NCBI GenBank assembly: GCA_903869675.1
Contig: CAIQAB010000011.1
Coordinates: 1 to 64,000, forward strand
Reading direction: 5' to 3'
DNA length: 64,000 bases
Source of the DNA: an uncultured Verrucomicrobiota bacterium
GTDB taxonomy: Bacteria; Verrucomicrobiota; Verrucomicrobiia; Opitutales; Opitutaceae
In this document: piece by piece, positions 39,255 to 48,815 of the stretch
Layout: each line of letters opens with the position of its first letter
How positions within the stretch are numbered: position 1 is the first letter of the stretch
The notes under the pieces: model-generated
Database searches by the model: none
Told to the model about the DNA's origin: nothing
Seen by the model: only the letters and a program-made list of their open reading frames with translations
Translations under genes and position numbers: made by a program

Positions 39255-39569
39255 GACAGGGGGGAAAATGGAACCAAACACCAAATCCAATTGAAAGGAA
39301 GCGCGCAAAAACACCGCCAGCCTCTGCAACAAACGGTGACGCACCGAATCCAACCGTCCGTTTGCGCCTGTCTTGCGCCCATCGGACAACCTATAAAATT
39401 TGGCGGGGTTCCACTCCCCTTGGCCACGCACCCTCCCACCCCGGGACCGCGCATGCTTGCTGTCCTGCATCGCCGCACCCCTTGCATTCCCGTTCCCTTT
39501 GACCCTTTCCGACACCGTCGGAAGGCGCCTCCACCTCACGTCTTGCACCAAACCGTCGCCTCCCACCCC
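39255..39569. other. Divergent intergenic region between tyrS and the GH116 gene
   Basis: This 315-base gap holds the promoters of both flanking genes. The part nearest tyrS (39255-39330) is A-rich on the plus strand and could contain the tyrS leader. No T-box, riboswitch, terminator or repeat was recognised, and no small open frame looks convincing. Confidence 0.5.
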
Positions 39570-42155
39570 ATGATTCCCACCTCCGCCCCAGCCTGGTCGC
39601 CCCGCCCCTGGCCTTCCCTCCGCCACTACTCCGGAGACCGCCTTCTGCGTCTCGCCCTCCCGCTCGGAGGAATTGGCACAGGCACCGTCTCACTCGGCGG
39701 TCGCGGCGAGCTCCGCGACTGGGAAATCATGAACCGCCCCGCCAAGGGCTACTCCACCGTCCTCCCCGGCAACGACGCCCCTTTCTTCGCCCTCCACGCC
39801 CGCCCCGTCGAATCCGCCGCCAACCCGGCTGCCGCCGCCCTCGCCGCCCCCTTCACCCGAGCCCTCCTAGGCCCGCTCGACGAGACCGAATACCACCACT
39901 TCGAGGGCCGCCCCGTCGATCATCATGGCCTGCCGCGCTTCGCCTCCGCAGCCTTTGACGCCGCCTACCCTTTCGGCCAGGTCACCCTCGACGATCCAGC
40001 CTCCCCCGTCGACGTTCGCCTCCAGGCTTTCAATCCCTTCGTCCCCGGCGATCTCGAGGCCTCCTCCCTACCGCTCGCCGCCCTCGCCTACGTCGTCACC
40101 AACCGCTCCGCCCGACCCCTCGCCGTCTCCGTCCTCGCGGCCTTGCGCAACTTCATCGGCCGGGACGGCTCCGACCTCGCCCCGCCCGACTGGAAGGGTG
40201 AACGCCACCCGCTCGGCGCCGCCGCCAACCGCAACACGTTCGTATCCGTTTCTTCCTTACGCGGCCTCTTTCTCACCTCCGAAGGCGTGCCCGCCGACCA
40301 CCCCGCCGCCGGCTCCATGGCCCTCGTCACAGACGCGCCCGCCGCCTGCGTCTCCCACCGCGAACACGGCGCCCCGCTCGCCTGGTCCGGTTCCGTATTG
40401 GACCTTTGGGACGACTTCGCCGCCGACGGTCGCCTCGATCCGCGCCCGCCCTCCGGCGAGGCCGATCCGCTCGCCGCCCTCTGCGTCCGCCACGAGCTCG
40501 CCCCCGGCGAATCCCGCGCCTTCACCTTCACCTTCGTCTGGCACTTCCCCCACCGTCGCTCCTGGCGGGTTTACCAGTTTGGCCACGGCAAACACACCAT
40601 CGGCAACCACTACACCACCCTCCACCCCGACGCTTGGTCCGCCGCCCTCGCACTCGTCCCGCGCTTGCCCGTGCTCGAGGCCGCCACCCTGCGATTCGTC
40701 GAGACCTTCCTCGCCGCCGACGCCCCCGCCGCGCTCAAGGAAGCCGCCCTGTTCAACCTCTCCACCCTCCGCTCCCAGACCGTTTTTCGCGACGCCTCCG
40801 GCAAATTCTTCGCCTGGGAGGGCGTCATGGACGCCAACGGTTCCTGCTACGGCAACTGCACCCACGTCTGGAACTACGAGCAGGCCACCGCCCACCTCTT
40901 CGGCGAACTCGCCCGCGATATGCGTGACACCGAGTTCGCCCACGCCACCGACGACACCGGCCGCATGGCATTCCGCGTCGGTCTGCCGCTCGCCACCCGC
41001 GCCCGCGCCCACCCCGACACCGCCGCCGACGGTCAGCTCGGTTGCATCGTTAAGTTCTACCGCGACTGGCAGCTCTCCGGCGACCGCGCCTTCCTCGAAA
41101 AACACTGGCCCCGCGTGCGCGCCGCCCTTGCCTACGCCTGGGTTCCCGGCGGCTGGGACGCCGATCAGGACGGCGTCCTCGAGGGCTCCCAACACAACAC
41201 CATGGACGTGAACTACCACGGCCCCAACCCCCAGATGGCCTTCTGGTATCTCGCCGCCCTCCGCTCCGCCGCCGCCCTCGCCCGCGCCATGGACGACGCG
41301 CCCTTCGCCGAAAAATGCGACACACTCGCCGCCCGCGGTTCCGCCTGGATAGACGACCACCTCTTCAATGGCGACTACTACGAACACCACGTCCTCGCGC
41401 CTGGCACCTCTGACCTCTCCGCCCGCCTCGCCCCCGATTCGCCCGCCTACCCGCCCTTCCAGCTCGGCCCGGGCTGCCTCGTCGATCAGCTCGTCGGCCA
41501 GACCGCCGCCACCCTCGTCGGCCTCGGCGCGCTCGCCTCCCCTGGCCACCTCCGCCGCACCATCGTCAGCGTGATGGCGAACAACTGGCGCGCCGGCTTC
41601 GCCGACCACTTCAACCCCATGCGTTCCTACGCCCTCGGCGGCGAGTCCGGCCTCGTCATGGCGTCGTGGCCGCGCGGCCGCCTTCGCGTGCCCTTCCCGT
41701 ATTTCGCCGAGGTGATGACCGGCTTCGAATATACCGCCGCCGTCTCCTGTATCCAAGAAGGCATGATCGACGACGCGCTGCGCATCGTCTCCGCCGTGCG
41801 CGCCCGCCACGACGGCCGCCGTCGCAACCCCTTCAGCGAACCTGAATGCGGCCACCACTATGGGCGCGCCCTCGCCGCCTGGAACGTTCTCCTCGCCTGG
41901 ACGGGGTTTCACTACTCCGCCGTGGAAGGCGTCGTCACTTTCGGCGCCCGCCTCGGCCGCCATTTCTGGTCAAACGGCTCCGCGTGGGGCGACTTCACCC
42001 TCGCCGCCGACGGCGGCGCGACTCTTCGCGCCCACCACGGCGATTTGGTCGCCCGCCGCGTGGTCGTTACGGACGTCGGCGCGGCGGACCTGCCTGCCGG
42101 CGGCGTTCCCGCAGGCACTTCCGTCGAGTTCCCGCTGCGCCCACCCGTCCTGTAA
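39570..42155 (+). CDS. GH116 beta-glucosidase / glucosylceramidase-like protein
   Basis: The 861-residue protein has the two-part layout of GH116: an N-terminal beta-sandwich (starting LRLALPLGGIGTGTVSLGGRGELRDWEI) and a C-terminal helical barrel. The probable nucleophile is Glu437 in HVWNYEQATAH and the probable acid/base Asp546 in SQHNTMDVNYHGPNPQM, by analogy with characterised family members. GH116 includes human GBA2 and bacterial beta-glucosidases and beta-xylosidases. No signal peptide is present, so it should act on imported beta-linked glycosides or glycolipids in the cytoplasm. It is a single-gene unit with no transporter or regulator beside it. Confidence 0.87.
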   Translation: MIPTSAPAWSPRPWPSLRHYSGDRLLRLALPLGGIGTGTVSLGGRGELRDWEIMNRPAKGYSTVLPGNDAPFFALHARPVESAANPAAAALAAPFTRALLGPLDETEYHHFEGRPVDHHGLPRFASAAFDAAYPFGQVTLDDPASPVDVRLQAFNPFVPGDLEASSLPLAALAYVVTNRSARPLAVSVLAALRNFIGRDGSDLAPPDWKGERHPLGAAANRNTFVSVSSLRGLFLTSEGVPADHPAAGSMALVTDAPAACVSHREHGAPLAWSGSVLDLWDDFAADGRLDPRPPSGEADPLAALCVRHELAPGESRAFTFTFVWHFPHRRSWRVYQFGHGKHTIGNHYTTLHPDAWSAALALVPRLPVLEAATLRFVETFLAADAPAALKEAALFNLSTLRSQTVFRDASGKFFAWEGVMDANGSCYGNCTHVWNYEQATAHLFGELARDMRDTEFAHATDDTGRMAFRVGLPLATRARAHPDTAADGQLGCIVKFYRDWQLSGDRAFLEKHWPRVRAALAYAWVPGGWDADQDGVLEGSQHNTMDVNYHGPNPQMAFWYLAALRSAAALARAMDDAPFAEKCDTLAARGSAWIDDHLFNGDYYEHHVLAPGTSDLSARLAPDSPAYPPFQLGPGCLVDQLVGQTAATLVGLGALASPGHLRRTIVSVMANNWRAGFADHFNPMRSYALGGESGLVMASWPRGRLRVPFPYFAEVMTGFEYTAAVSCIQEGMIDDALRIVSAVRARHDGRRRNPFSEPECGHHYGRALAAWNVLLAWTGFHYSAVEGVVTFGARLGRHFWSNGSAWGDFTLAADGGATLRAHHGDLVARRVVVTDVGAADLPAGGVPAGTSVEFPLRPPVL

Positions 42156-42505
42156 TGCAGCCTTTCCCGCCCCTGCGGTTTTAGCGCCGCCTCTACTCGA
42201 CTTCCCTCCGCTGTTGTCCGCCGCCGCGCCCGATCCGCTCGCGGCGGAATATTCCTCGCCACCGGTCTTCCCGTTCTGCGCGCTCCACCCGGAACATGGC
42301 GCGTGCGTTTAACCCCTTGGCTGGGAGGCCCCCGCCCTCGTCAGCTCGCACGACCCCGACGGGCACCGTCGCGCACCAAACTTTTTCGCAACCTGGCGCC
42401 GGGCCGGGCGTCTAAATTTGTGCGCGAACGGTTTTTCCGGCGAACTCACGTGTTCGTTGGACTTTCCCGCCGCCTGCACTCCATTTTCCCATCTTCCCCT
42501 CGCCC
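42156..42505. other. Intergenic region between the GH116 gene and the MacA-like gene
   Basis: These 350 bases contain no supported gene. There are only short GC-rich inverted words, such as CGAAC/GTTCG near 42442-42457, and no T-run terminator or recognised repeat. The promoter of the MacAB-like genes must lie here but no clear boxes can be assigned. Confidence 0.5.
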
Positions 42506-43888
42506 ATGCCGTTTCGTCCCCGCCGCCTCGTGTTTCCCCTCGTCCTCGCCGCCCTCGCTGGGGGTGGCTATTATTGGTGGCACGCCAGCGAGAAACCCGC
42601 ACCGGTAGAATTCAACCTCGTAGCCGTCTCCCGCGGCACCATCACCCAAAGCGTCACCGCCACCGGCGACCTTCAACCGGTTGAAACCGTCGAGGTGAGT
42701 TCCCAGATCTCCGGTCTGATCAAGGAGGTCCTGGTGGATTACAACACCGTCGTGAAGCGCGGCGACGTCCTCGCACGCATCGACCCCGCCACCTACGAGA
42801 ACCGCCTCCGCTCCGCCCAGGCCGACCTTGCCAACACCCTCGCCAACCATCGCTTGGTCACGCTCAACGCCGAACGCATCAACGCTCTCCACGAGCGCAA
42901 CCTCGTGTCCCAACAAGAGCTCGATCAGTCCGTGGCCCAGCTCGCCCAGGCCGAGGCCCAGCTCCTGATCCGCAACGCAGCCGTCGAAACCGCGAAGGTC
43001 GACCTGTCCCGTTGCATCATCACTGCACCCATCGACGGCGTGGTCCTCGATCGCCCCGCCACCGCCGGCAAGACCGTATCCGCGAGCACATCCGCCCCCG
43101 TCCTATTCGTGTTAGTCAATGACCTCAGCCTGCTCCAGATCAAGGCCGCCATCGCCGAGGCCGACATCGGCAACGTGAAGGAAGGGCAGACCGCGAACTT
43201 TACCGTGGACGCCTTCCCGGGCCAGGCCTTCAAGGGCACGGTCCGCCAGATCCGCAACCAACCTGTAGTCCAGTCCAACGTCGTCACCTACGCGACCTTG
43301 ATCGACGTGCGAAACGATAACCTGACCCTGAAACCCGGCATGACCGCCAACGTGTCCGTGACCGTGCAGGAAAGGCCCGATACCCTGATGTTGGCCAACT
43401 CCGCCCTGCGCACCCGCATCCCAGACGAGCTGAAGCTGCCGGCCCTCCCCCTCCCGCCCGCGCCGGGTGCCGCCACCACGCCCGCCGATCCGTTTCACGA
43501 TCTCTTGGCCGAGATCGGCTACAAGGAAACCGAGGGAGGCCGCCCCACCCGTGAGCAAATCGAACGCGTCCGCGCCCTCGCCGCCGAGCGCGGCATCACC
43601 CTGCCCGAACGCGGTCGACGTCGTCGCGCCGCCGCCGCCACACCCAATGCCGAGACCGTCCGCACGCTTTATCTTCAAGTGGCCCAAAAGGAGGGCCTGC
43701 GCGCCCAACCCGTCGAAGTGCGACTGGGAATCAGCGACGGCCTGAACACCGAGGTGCTGGGCGGCCTCGAAGAAAAAGCCCTGGTCATCGCCAGCGTGGT
43801 CGATGCCGAGGCCAAAGCCGCGCCCGCCTCCGCGGGCGCCTCCAATCCCTTCGCTCCGGGAGGCGGCCAGCGCCAGCGCCGCTTCTAA
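42506..43888 (+). CDS. MacA-like periplasmic adaptor of a tripartite ABC exporter
   Basis: The 460-residue protein has an N-terminal membrane anchor (LVFPLVLAALAGGGYYWW). A biotinyl-lipoyl half follows (VTATGDLQPVETVEVSSQISG), then a coiled-coil hairpin at about 95-160 and the second lipoyl half LSRCIITAPIDGVVLDRPA, then beta-barrel domains. The following genes encode a MacB-type ATPase and permease, so it is a MacA-like adaptor linking them to an outer-membrane channel. It has an unusual charged insertion of about 100 residues (roughly 310-400) rich in Arg, Pro and Ala between the membrane-proximal strands. No TolC-like gene is nearby. Confidence 0.88.
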   Translation: MPFRPRRLVFPLVLAALAGGGYYWWHASEKPAPVEFNLVAVSRGTITQSVTATGDLQPVETVEVSSQISGLIKEVLVDYNTVVKRGDVLARIDPATYENRLRSAQADLANTLANHRLVTLNAERINALHERNLVSQQELDQSVAQLAQAEAQLLIRNAAVETAKVDLSRCIITAPIDGVVLDRPATAGKTVSASTSAPVLFVLVNDLSLLQIKAAIAEADIGNVKEGQTANFTVDAFPGQAFKGTVRQIRNQPVVQSNVVTYATLIDVRNDNLTLKPGMTANVSVTVQERPDTLMLANSALRTRIPDELKLPALPLPPAPGAATTPADPFHDLLAEIGYKETEGGRPTREQIERVRALAAERGITLPERGRRRRAAAATPNAETVRTLYLQVAQKEGLRAQPVEVRLGISDGLNTEVLGGLEEKALVIASVVDAEAKAAPASAGASNPFAPGGGQRQRRF

Positions 43889-43929
43889 AGCCCGTTCGCC
43901 TCGTTTCCTCTCCGTCCCGCCCTCCTCCC

Positions 43930-44703
43930 TTGACTGCTTCCGTTGTCCAGCTCCGCGATATCTGCAAAACCTACCGCAACGGCGATCTCGAGGTCCACGC
44001 CGTGCGCGGTATCTCGCTTGATATCCAACCGGGCGAGTTCGTCGCCATCATGGGTGCTTCCGGCTCCGGCAAGTCCACCCTGATGAACACCCTCGGCTGC
44101 CTCGACCGGCCCACCTCGGGCTCCTACGTGCTCGATGGCATCGACGTCTCTGGCCTCGACCGCGGGGCCCGCGCCGACCTGCGCAACCAGAAACTCGGGT
44201 TCGTCTTCCAGGGCTTTAACCTGCTCGCCCGCACCAGCGCCCAGGAAAACGTCGAGTTGCCGATGCTCTACTCCCCGCAGCGCGTGCCCGCCGCCGAGAT
44301 GCGGCGCCGCGCTCTCGCCGCCCTCGCCATCGTGGGCCTAGCCGATCGCGCCGATCACCTCCCCTCCCAGCTCTCCGGCGGCCAGCAGCAACGCGTCGCC
44401 ATCGCCCGCGCCCTCGTTAACCAACCCCGCCTGCTCCTTGCTGACGAGCCCACCGGCAACCTCGATAGCCGCACGTCCATCGAGGTCATGGGGGTTTTCC
44501 AAAGCCTGAATGAGCAGGGCATCACCCTCGTGATGGTCACCCACGAGCTCGACGTCGCCAGCTACTGCAAACGCATTCTCGTCGTGCGCGACGGCCTCGT
44601 CGTGCGCGACGAACCAGTGCAAAACCGCCTCAACGCCGCCGAAGAGCTCGCCCGGCTCCGCTCCGCTGAATCCGCCGCCAAACTTACCAGCGCCACGCCA
44701 TGA
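43930..44703 (+). CDS. MacB/LolD-type ABC transporter ATP-binding protein
   Basis: The 257-residue ATPase has Walker [10 protein letters not shown] (42-50), the LSGGQQQR signature, and [11 protein letters not shown], matching the MacB/LolD/FtsE subgroup. The start is TTG at 43930: no ATG or GTG is suitably placed, and the sequence [18 protein letters not shown] immediately after it is the conserved N-terminus. It ends in an ATGA overlap with the permease gene, so the two halves that are fused in E. coli MacB are separate, coupled genes here. Confidence 0.92.
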   Translation: MTASVVQLRDICKTYRNGDLEVHAVRGISLDIQPGEFVAIMGASGSGKSTLMNTLGCLDRPTSGSYVLDGIDVSGLDRGARADLRNQKLGFVFQGFNLLARTSAQENVELPMLYSPQRVPAAEMRRRALAALAIVGLADRADHLPSQLSGGQQQRVAIARALVNQPRLLLADEPTGNLDSRTSIEVMGVFQSLNEQGITLVMVTHELDVASYCKRILVVRDGLVVRDEPVQNRLNAAEELARLRSAESAAKLTSATP

Positions 44704-45908
44704 GACTCCTCGCCACCACCCTCATCGCCCTGCGCGCTTTACGCCGGAATAAGCTGCGCTCCGCCCTCACCGCCCTCGGGATCATTATCGGCGTCGCCGC
44801 CGTCATCGCCATGGTGGGCATCGGCAACGGCGCCAAGACCCAGGTCGAGGCGCAGGTCGCCTCCCTCGGCCGCAACGTCGTCACGGTCTTTCCCGGCTCT
44901 TTCTCCAGCGTGGGCGCGCGCGGCGGTTGGGGCAGCGCCTCCACCCTGACCGTGGAGGATACCGAGGCCATCCGGCGCGATATCGCTGGAATCGTCTCCG
45001 TCTCGGCGGAAGTCCGCGACCGCAATCAGGTCCTCGCCAACGGCCTGAACTGGAACACCCAGGTGAACGGCGTGGACGTCGATTTTCTAAGCATCCGCGC
45101 CTGGGACGTTACCGAAGGCGTGATGTTCTCCGAGGCTGACGTGAAGGGCGCGGGCAAGGTGTGCGTGATCGGCACGACCGTGGTAAAGCAACTCTTCCCC
45201 GACGTCGATCCCCTCGGCCAGACCCTCCGGGTGCGCAACATTCCCTTCATCGTGCGCGGCGTTCTGCAGAGCAAAGGCTTCAACTTTTTCGGCCAGGATC
45301 AGGATGACACCGTGCTCGTGCCCTACACCACCCATATGCGCCGCCTCAACCGCCGCACCACCGTGAGTTCCATCCTCGTGGAAGCCAGCGCGCCCGAGGT
45401 GATGCAGCGCATCCAGGATGATATGACCGCCCTGCTCCAGCAGCGCCATGGCGGCCGCGAACCGGATTTTACGGTGCGCAACCAGTTGGAACTCGCCCAG
45501 ACCGCCACCGCCACAACGCGCGTGATGACCGGTCTGCTCGGCGCCATCGCCGGGGTATCCCTTCTAGTAGGAGGCATCGGCATCATGAACATCATGCTCG
45601 TCTCCGTGACCGAGCGCACCCGCGAAATCGGCATCCGCCTCGCCATCGGCGCACACGATCGGGATATCCGCGTGCAGTTCCTCATCGAGGCCATGGTGTT
45701 GAGCGTGTTCGGCGGCATCGCCGGGGTATTGCTCGGCATGGGGATTTCCCAACTGCTTTCGCAGCTGAACGGCTGGCCCGTGCTCGTGTCGACCAACTCG
45801 ATCCTGCTGGCCGTCGGATTTTCCGCCTTCATCGGCGTGGCCTTTGGCTTCTACCCGGCGCACAAGGCGGCCCAACTCGACCCGATCGAGGCGCTGCGTT
45901 TCGAGTAA
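44700..45908 (+). CDS. MacB-type ABC transporter permease
   Basis: The 402-residue protein has an N-terminal membrane segment followed by a periplasmic MacB_PCD domain and an FtsX-type domain with three C-terminal membrane segments. The N-terminal stretch ALRALRRNKLRSALTALGII and the later GGIGIMNIMLVSVTERTREIGIRLAIGA are hallmark sequences. Together with the adaptor and ATPase it would form a mechanotransmission-type exporter of peptides, siderophores or lipoproteins. The cargo is unknown. Confidence 0.92.
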   Translation: MRLLATTLIALRALRRNKLRSALTALGIIIGVAAVIAMVGIGNGAKTQVEAQVASLGRNVVTVFPGSFSSVGARGGWGSASTLTVEDTEAIRRDIAGIVSVSAEVRDRNQVLANGLNWNTQVNGVDVDFLSIRAWDVTEGVMFSEADVKGAGKVCVIGTTVVKQLFPDVDPLGQTLRVRNIPFIVRGVLQSKGFNFFGQDQDDTVLVPYTTHMRRLNRRTTVSSILVEASAPEVMQRIQDDMTALLQQRHGGREPDFTVRNQLELAQTATATTRVMTGLLGAIAGVSLLVGGIGIMNIMLVSVTERTREIGIRLAIGAHDRDIRVQFLIEAMVLSVFGGIAGVLLGMGISQLLSQLNGWPVLVSTNSILLAVGFSAFIGVAFGFYPAHKAAQLDPIEALRFE

Positions 45909-45924
45909 GCCCAAAGCAAGCGAC

Positions 45925-46809
45925 TCAGCCAGAGGTATCGAGTCGCTTTAGCGCCTCGGAAGGACGGTTGAAACTGGCCTCCAGTTCGAGCGAAGCACGA
46001 TAGAGGCGGCGCGCGGCTTCGGGCTCCCCGCGCCATTCCGCAATCAAACCGAGACGGTAATAAACGCCAGCGTGGCTGGGCTCGCTCGGGGCCGGCACTT
46101 TTTCCAGACAACGTCGCAGCGCCCGCTCACCATCCGGCAAACGCTGCCCGCACTCCGAAACCGTCCGGCCGAGGGAGAAAAGCGCGGCGTAGTCGTCCGG
46201 TCGCACCGCCAAAGCCCGGTCACACGCGGCCAACGCCTCGGGGAAACGTTTTTCCTGCAACAAAATGGCCGCCTCCCAGGCGCATCCCCGCACCGGATCC
46301 AAGCGGGTGATCGCCTCGGCGTGGCCCCGCGCCAATTCGAGGCTGCCACCAGCCAACCGGGGGGCCTGCCGGTAAAAATCGACCAAGCCCTCGCGGTAGG
46401 AAATATCGTCGGGCGAGAGCGCGACCGCGCGCTCCATTAGTTCCCGGCCGCGCCGTGCCAGCCGGAGCGCACGGAGGCCCGGGCCTAACTCCCCGGCTCG
46501 GAGCAAGCACTGTCCGCCACAGAGGCCGAGCACGCGGGCATCAGCGGGATGGGCCGCCACCGCCGGCTCGAGTATCTCGATGCCCTGATCCCGCCGGCCA
46601 ATGCCGTTGTAAACCCGGGCCAAGAGCAGGCGGGCCTCGAGATTATCCGGCTCACGGGCGAGCAGATGCTCCAGCGGTTCACGCGCCTCGGGCAGACGGT
46701 GCGCTTCAATCAACGCCCGGGCCTCAGCCACCGTTGCCGCGCGCGAAGGCCAACCCGCCAGCAGGAGGGCGCCTCCAGCGCATCCGAGGGCCTGTCGCCA
46801 GAAAAACAT
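45925..46809 (-). CDS. Exported TPR-repeat protein
   Basis: The 294-residue protein starts with a signal peptide (FFWRQALGCAGGALLLAGWPSRA) and then consists almost wholly of helical TPR-like pairs, for example AEARALIEAHRLPEAREPLEHLLAREPDNLEARLL split over two helices. Such proteins are scaffolds in envelope assembly. It follows another TPR gene by 28 bases on the same strand, downstream of smc, so the three are probably co-transcribed. A TTG five codons upstream is a less likely start. A specific function cannot be named. Confidence 0.78.
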   Translation of the reverse strand: MFFWRQALGCAGGALLLAGWPSRAATVAEARALIEAHRLPEAREPLEHLLAREPDNLEARLLLARVYNGIGRRDQGIEILEPAVAAHPADARVLGLCGGQCLLRAGELGPGLRALRLARRGRELMERAVALSPDDISYREGLVDFYRQAPRLAGGSLELARGHAEAITRLDPVRGCAWEAAILLQEKRFPEALAACDRALAVRPDDYAALFSLGRTVSECGQRLPDGERALRRCLEKVPAPSEPSHAGVYYRLGLIAEWRGEPEAARRLYRASLELEASFNRPSEALKRLDTSG

Positions 46810-46837
46810 CGCGCGAACAGCCAAGGGGGACCACCCG

Positions 46838-48793
46838 CTAAGACTTCGCCGGTGCCGCCATCGCTGGCTCCCCTGCCGCAGGGACAGGCGGGAACCACTT
46901 GGTCTTCAAAGCGACCGCCGGCGGATGCTCGGGGACGCGACGCAGGATCTCCTCGAGCACGATACGCGCATCCGAGGGGCGGCCGGCCTCATAGAGGCGG
47001 GTGGACACGGCGATGGCGTTGGCGAGGCGGATCTTGTCTTCGTTAACGTAGCGGCGCGCGGCGGCTTGCAGCTCCACGACATCGCCCCCCTGAGCCTGCA
47101 GGTCGAGTTCGCGCCGCGCAAGCGGCTCCCCGGCTCCGGCCGTCCAAGCGGGAGCCGCTTTGCGCAGCTCGCGCAGCATAAGGAGTCCGCGCTCGCCGCC
47201 TTCGCTCGCCACGAGACGATCTAGCGCGGCGTAAAATCTGGCCGGAGTGACGAAATCCGCCGCCAGCTGCTTATCGGGCCTCGCCGCGTCGGCCGCGGCG
47301 CGCGCGGCCTGCAGCTCGGTCTCGAGCTCGTCCCGGGCGGTCACCAAATAGCGATTGGAAGGGAAAACACCCTGGGCTAAGCGAACCACCTCGCGGGCCG
47401 TCTGCGGCCGTCCGGCCTGCCGGAGCAGCACGATGGACTGACGATACATCGACATAGGCAGCTGCCGTAACGCGATGTAGTTGGTCAGATTGGTTTGCGC
47501 GCCATCGGCCGGATCGGCCGCGGCGGCGACGAGGTTGCCGAAAAACTCCAGTAAACCGGCCCGCCCGGTGGTATCGTTCTTTAACTGGATGCGGAGGCCT
47601 TCGATCAGGTGGCGGGACTCCACCCAGTCGCGTTCATTCATCGCAACCTGCAGCTTGGCGGTCTCCAATTTTATGTCGGTCACTCCCCGCTCAGCGGCGG
47701 CAGCCAGCACGATTTCGAGTTCAGCCGGACGCTTCGCGTCGGCCAGTGGCTCCGCCAGCAGAATGAGATTAGCGGGAGTCCCGCCAAAACGAAAAATGTA
47801 GTCCTCGATCAACTCGCGCCCGCGTTGCTCCTCGCCCGCCAGCAGATTTTGCACGATACCGTAGGCGCGAATGCGAGGTTCCGCCGGGTTTTGTTCGCGG
47901 AGGAAATTGAGCACTTTGTTCATATCCGCCATCCGCCCAGCCTCGCGGTAAACACGAGCCTGGATGCGCAAGGCCTGGGCGTTATCCGGAGAACGCCGGG
48001 ACCAGGCTTCAATGTAGGTAACGGCCTCGTCGATGCGCTTCGATTGCAGCAAGGCGAGGGCGCGCAGTTCACTCAGATTCGCGCTGTCCGTCTCGCCCGT
48101 CAGGGTATCCAGATAGGTCAGCGCCTCGTCGCTGCGTTGCTCGGCCAGCAAGGCCCGCAACTTTTGCTCGACCAGCCAGCGACGGTCGGCCACCGGCGTG
48201 GAATCGGTGGCCAGCGCGAGGGCCTTCTCGCAGATGTTGATCACGAGTTCATAGTCTTCACCCGCACCGACCACCGAGATGGCCGACTCCAAATAGACCC
48301 GTCCGGGATAGCCCTGGGCCAAACCGTCTAGCAGGGTCTCCTGGGCTTTGTTGCGAATTTTGGCGGCCACAAAAAACCTCGCCACCTCGAGCCTGGCCTT
48401 CAAGTCGCGGGGATATTTATCCAACCCGATGCGCAGCTTCATCACGCCTTGCTGCCAGTTGTTTTGCTTCAGGTCGTCGAAGCCCATTGCGATCATCGCC
48501 TGGCCACGGAGCTCCTCCACTTGCGTGTAGCGAACTGGATACAGCAGAAGGTCGCTGTAACGGACAAAATTATAAGGTTTCTGCTCCAGCCGATACAACA
48601 CATAACCCGCTACGGCAAAGTAGCCCGCCACGGAGGCTGCGAGACACCAGAGCAGCGCGCCGCGCAGGCTGATGGCCAGCCCCCGCCCGCGCCCGCCGGG
48701 GCGGTTATAGTGACCAAACAAACCGAGATACCAGTCGCCCGGGGTGGTGGCGCTGGCAGCCCATTGTAACTTTATGCGGGGTAGGGTAGTCAT
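46838..48793 (-). CDS. Membrane-anchored TPR-repeat protein
   Basis: The 651-residue protein has a short cytoplasmic N-terminus, one membrane segment (about residues 46-68, ALLWCLAASVAGYFAVAGYV) and a long helical-repeat region with TPR-type helices, for example ALALLQSKRIDEAVTYIEAW. The C-terminal 15 residues are Pro/Ala-rich. The large repeat domain is probably periplasmic. It lies 22 bases after smc and before a second TPR gene. It may scaffold an envelope complex; a link with the polysaccharide genes 7 kb away is only a guess. Confidence 0.75.
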   Translation of the reverse strand: MTTLPRIKLQWAASATTPGDWYLGLFGHYNRPGGRGRGLAISLRGALLWCLAASVAGYFAVAGYVLYRLEQKPYNFVRYSDLLLYPVRYTQVEELRGQAMIAMGFDDLKQNNWQQGVMKLRIGLDKYPRDLKARLEVARFFVAAKIRNKAQETLLDGLAQGYPGRVYLESAISVVGAGEDYELVINICEKALALATDSTPVADRRWLVEQKLRALLAEQRSDEALTYLDTLTGETDSANLSELRALALLQSKRIDEAVTYIEAWSRRSPDNAQALRIQARVYREAGRMADMNKVLNFLREQNPAEPRIRAYGIVQNLLAGEEQRGRELIEDYIFRFGGTPANLILLAEPLADAKRPAELEIVLAAAAERGVTDIKLETAKLQVAMNERDWVESRHLIEGLRIQLKNDTTGRAGLLEFFGNLVAAAADPADGAQTNLTNYIALRQLPMSMYRQSIVLLRQAGRPQTAREVVRLAQGVFPSNRYLVTARDELETELQAARAAADAARPDKQLAADFVTPARFYAALDRLVASEGGERGLLMLRELRKAAPAWTAGAGEPLARRELDLQAQGGDVVELQAAARRYVNEDKIRLANAIAVSTRLYEAGRPSDARIVLEEILRRVPEHPPAVALKTKWFPPVPAAGEPAMAAPAKS

Positions 48794-48815
48794 TCGGGGT
48801 GGAAAGAGGCAGCGT

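Noticed and set aside
38952-39569. N-terminal extension of the GH116 frame across tyrS
   Set aside because: The extension is antisense to tyrS; the family-like sequence begins soon after ATG 39570.
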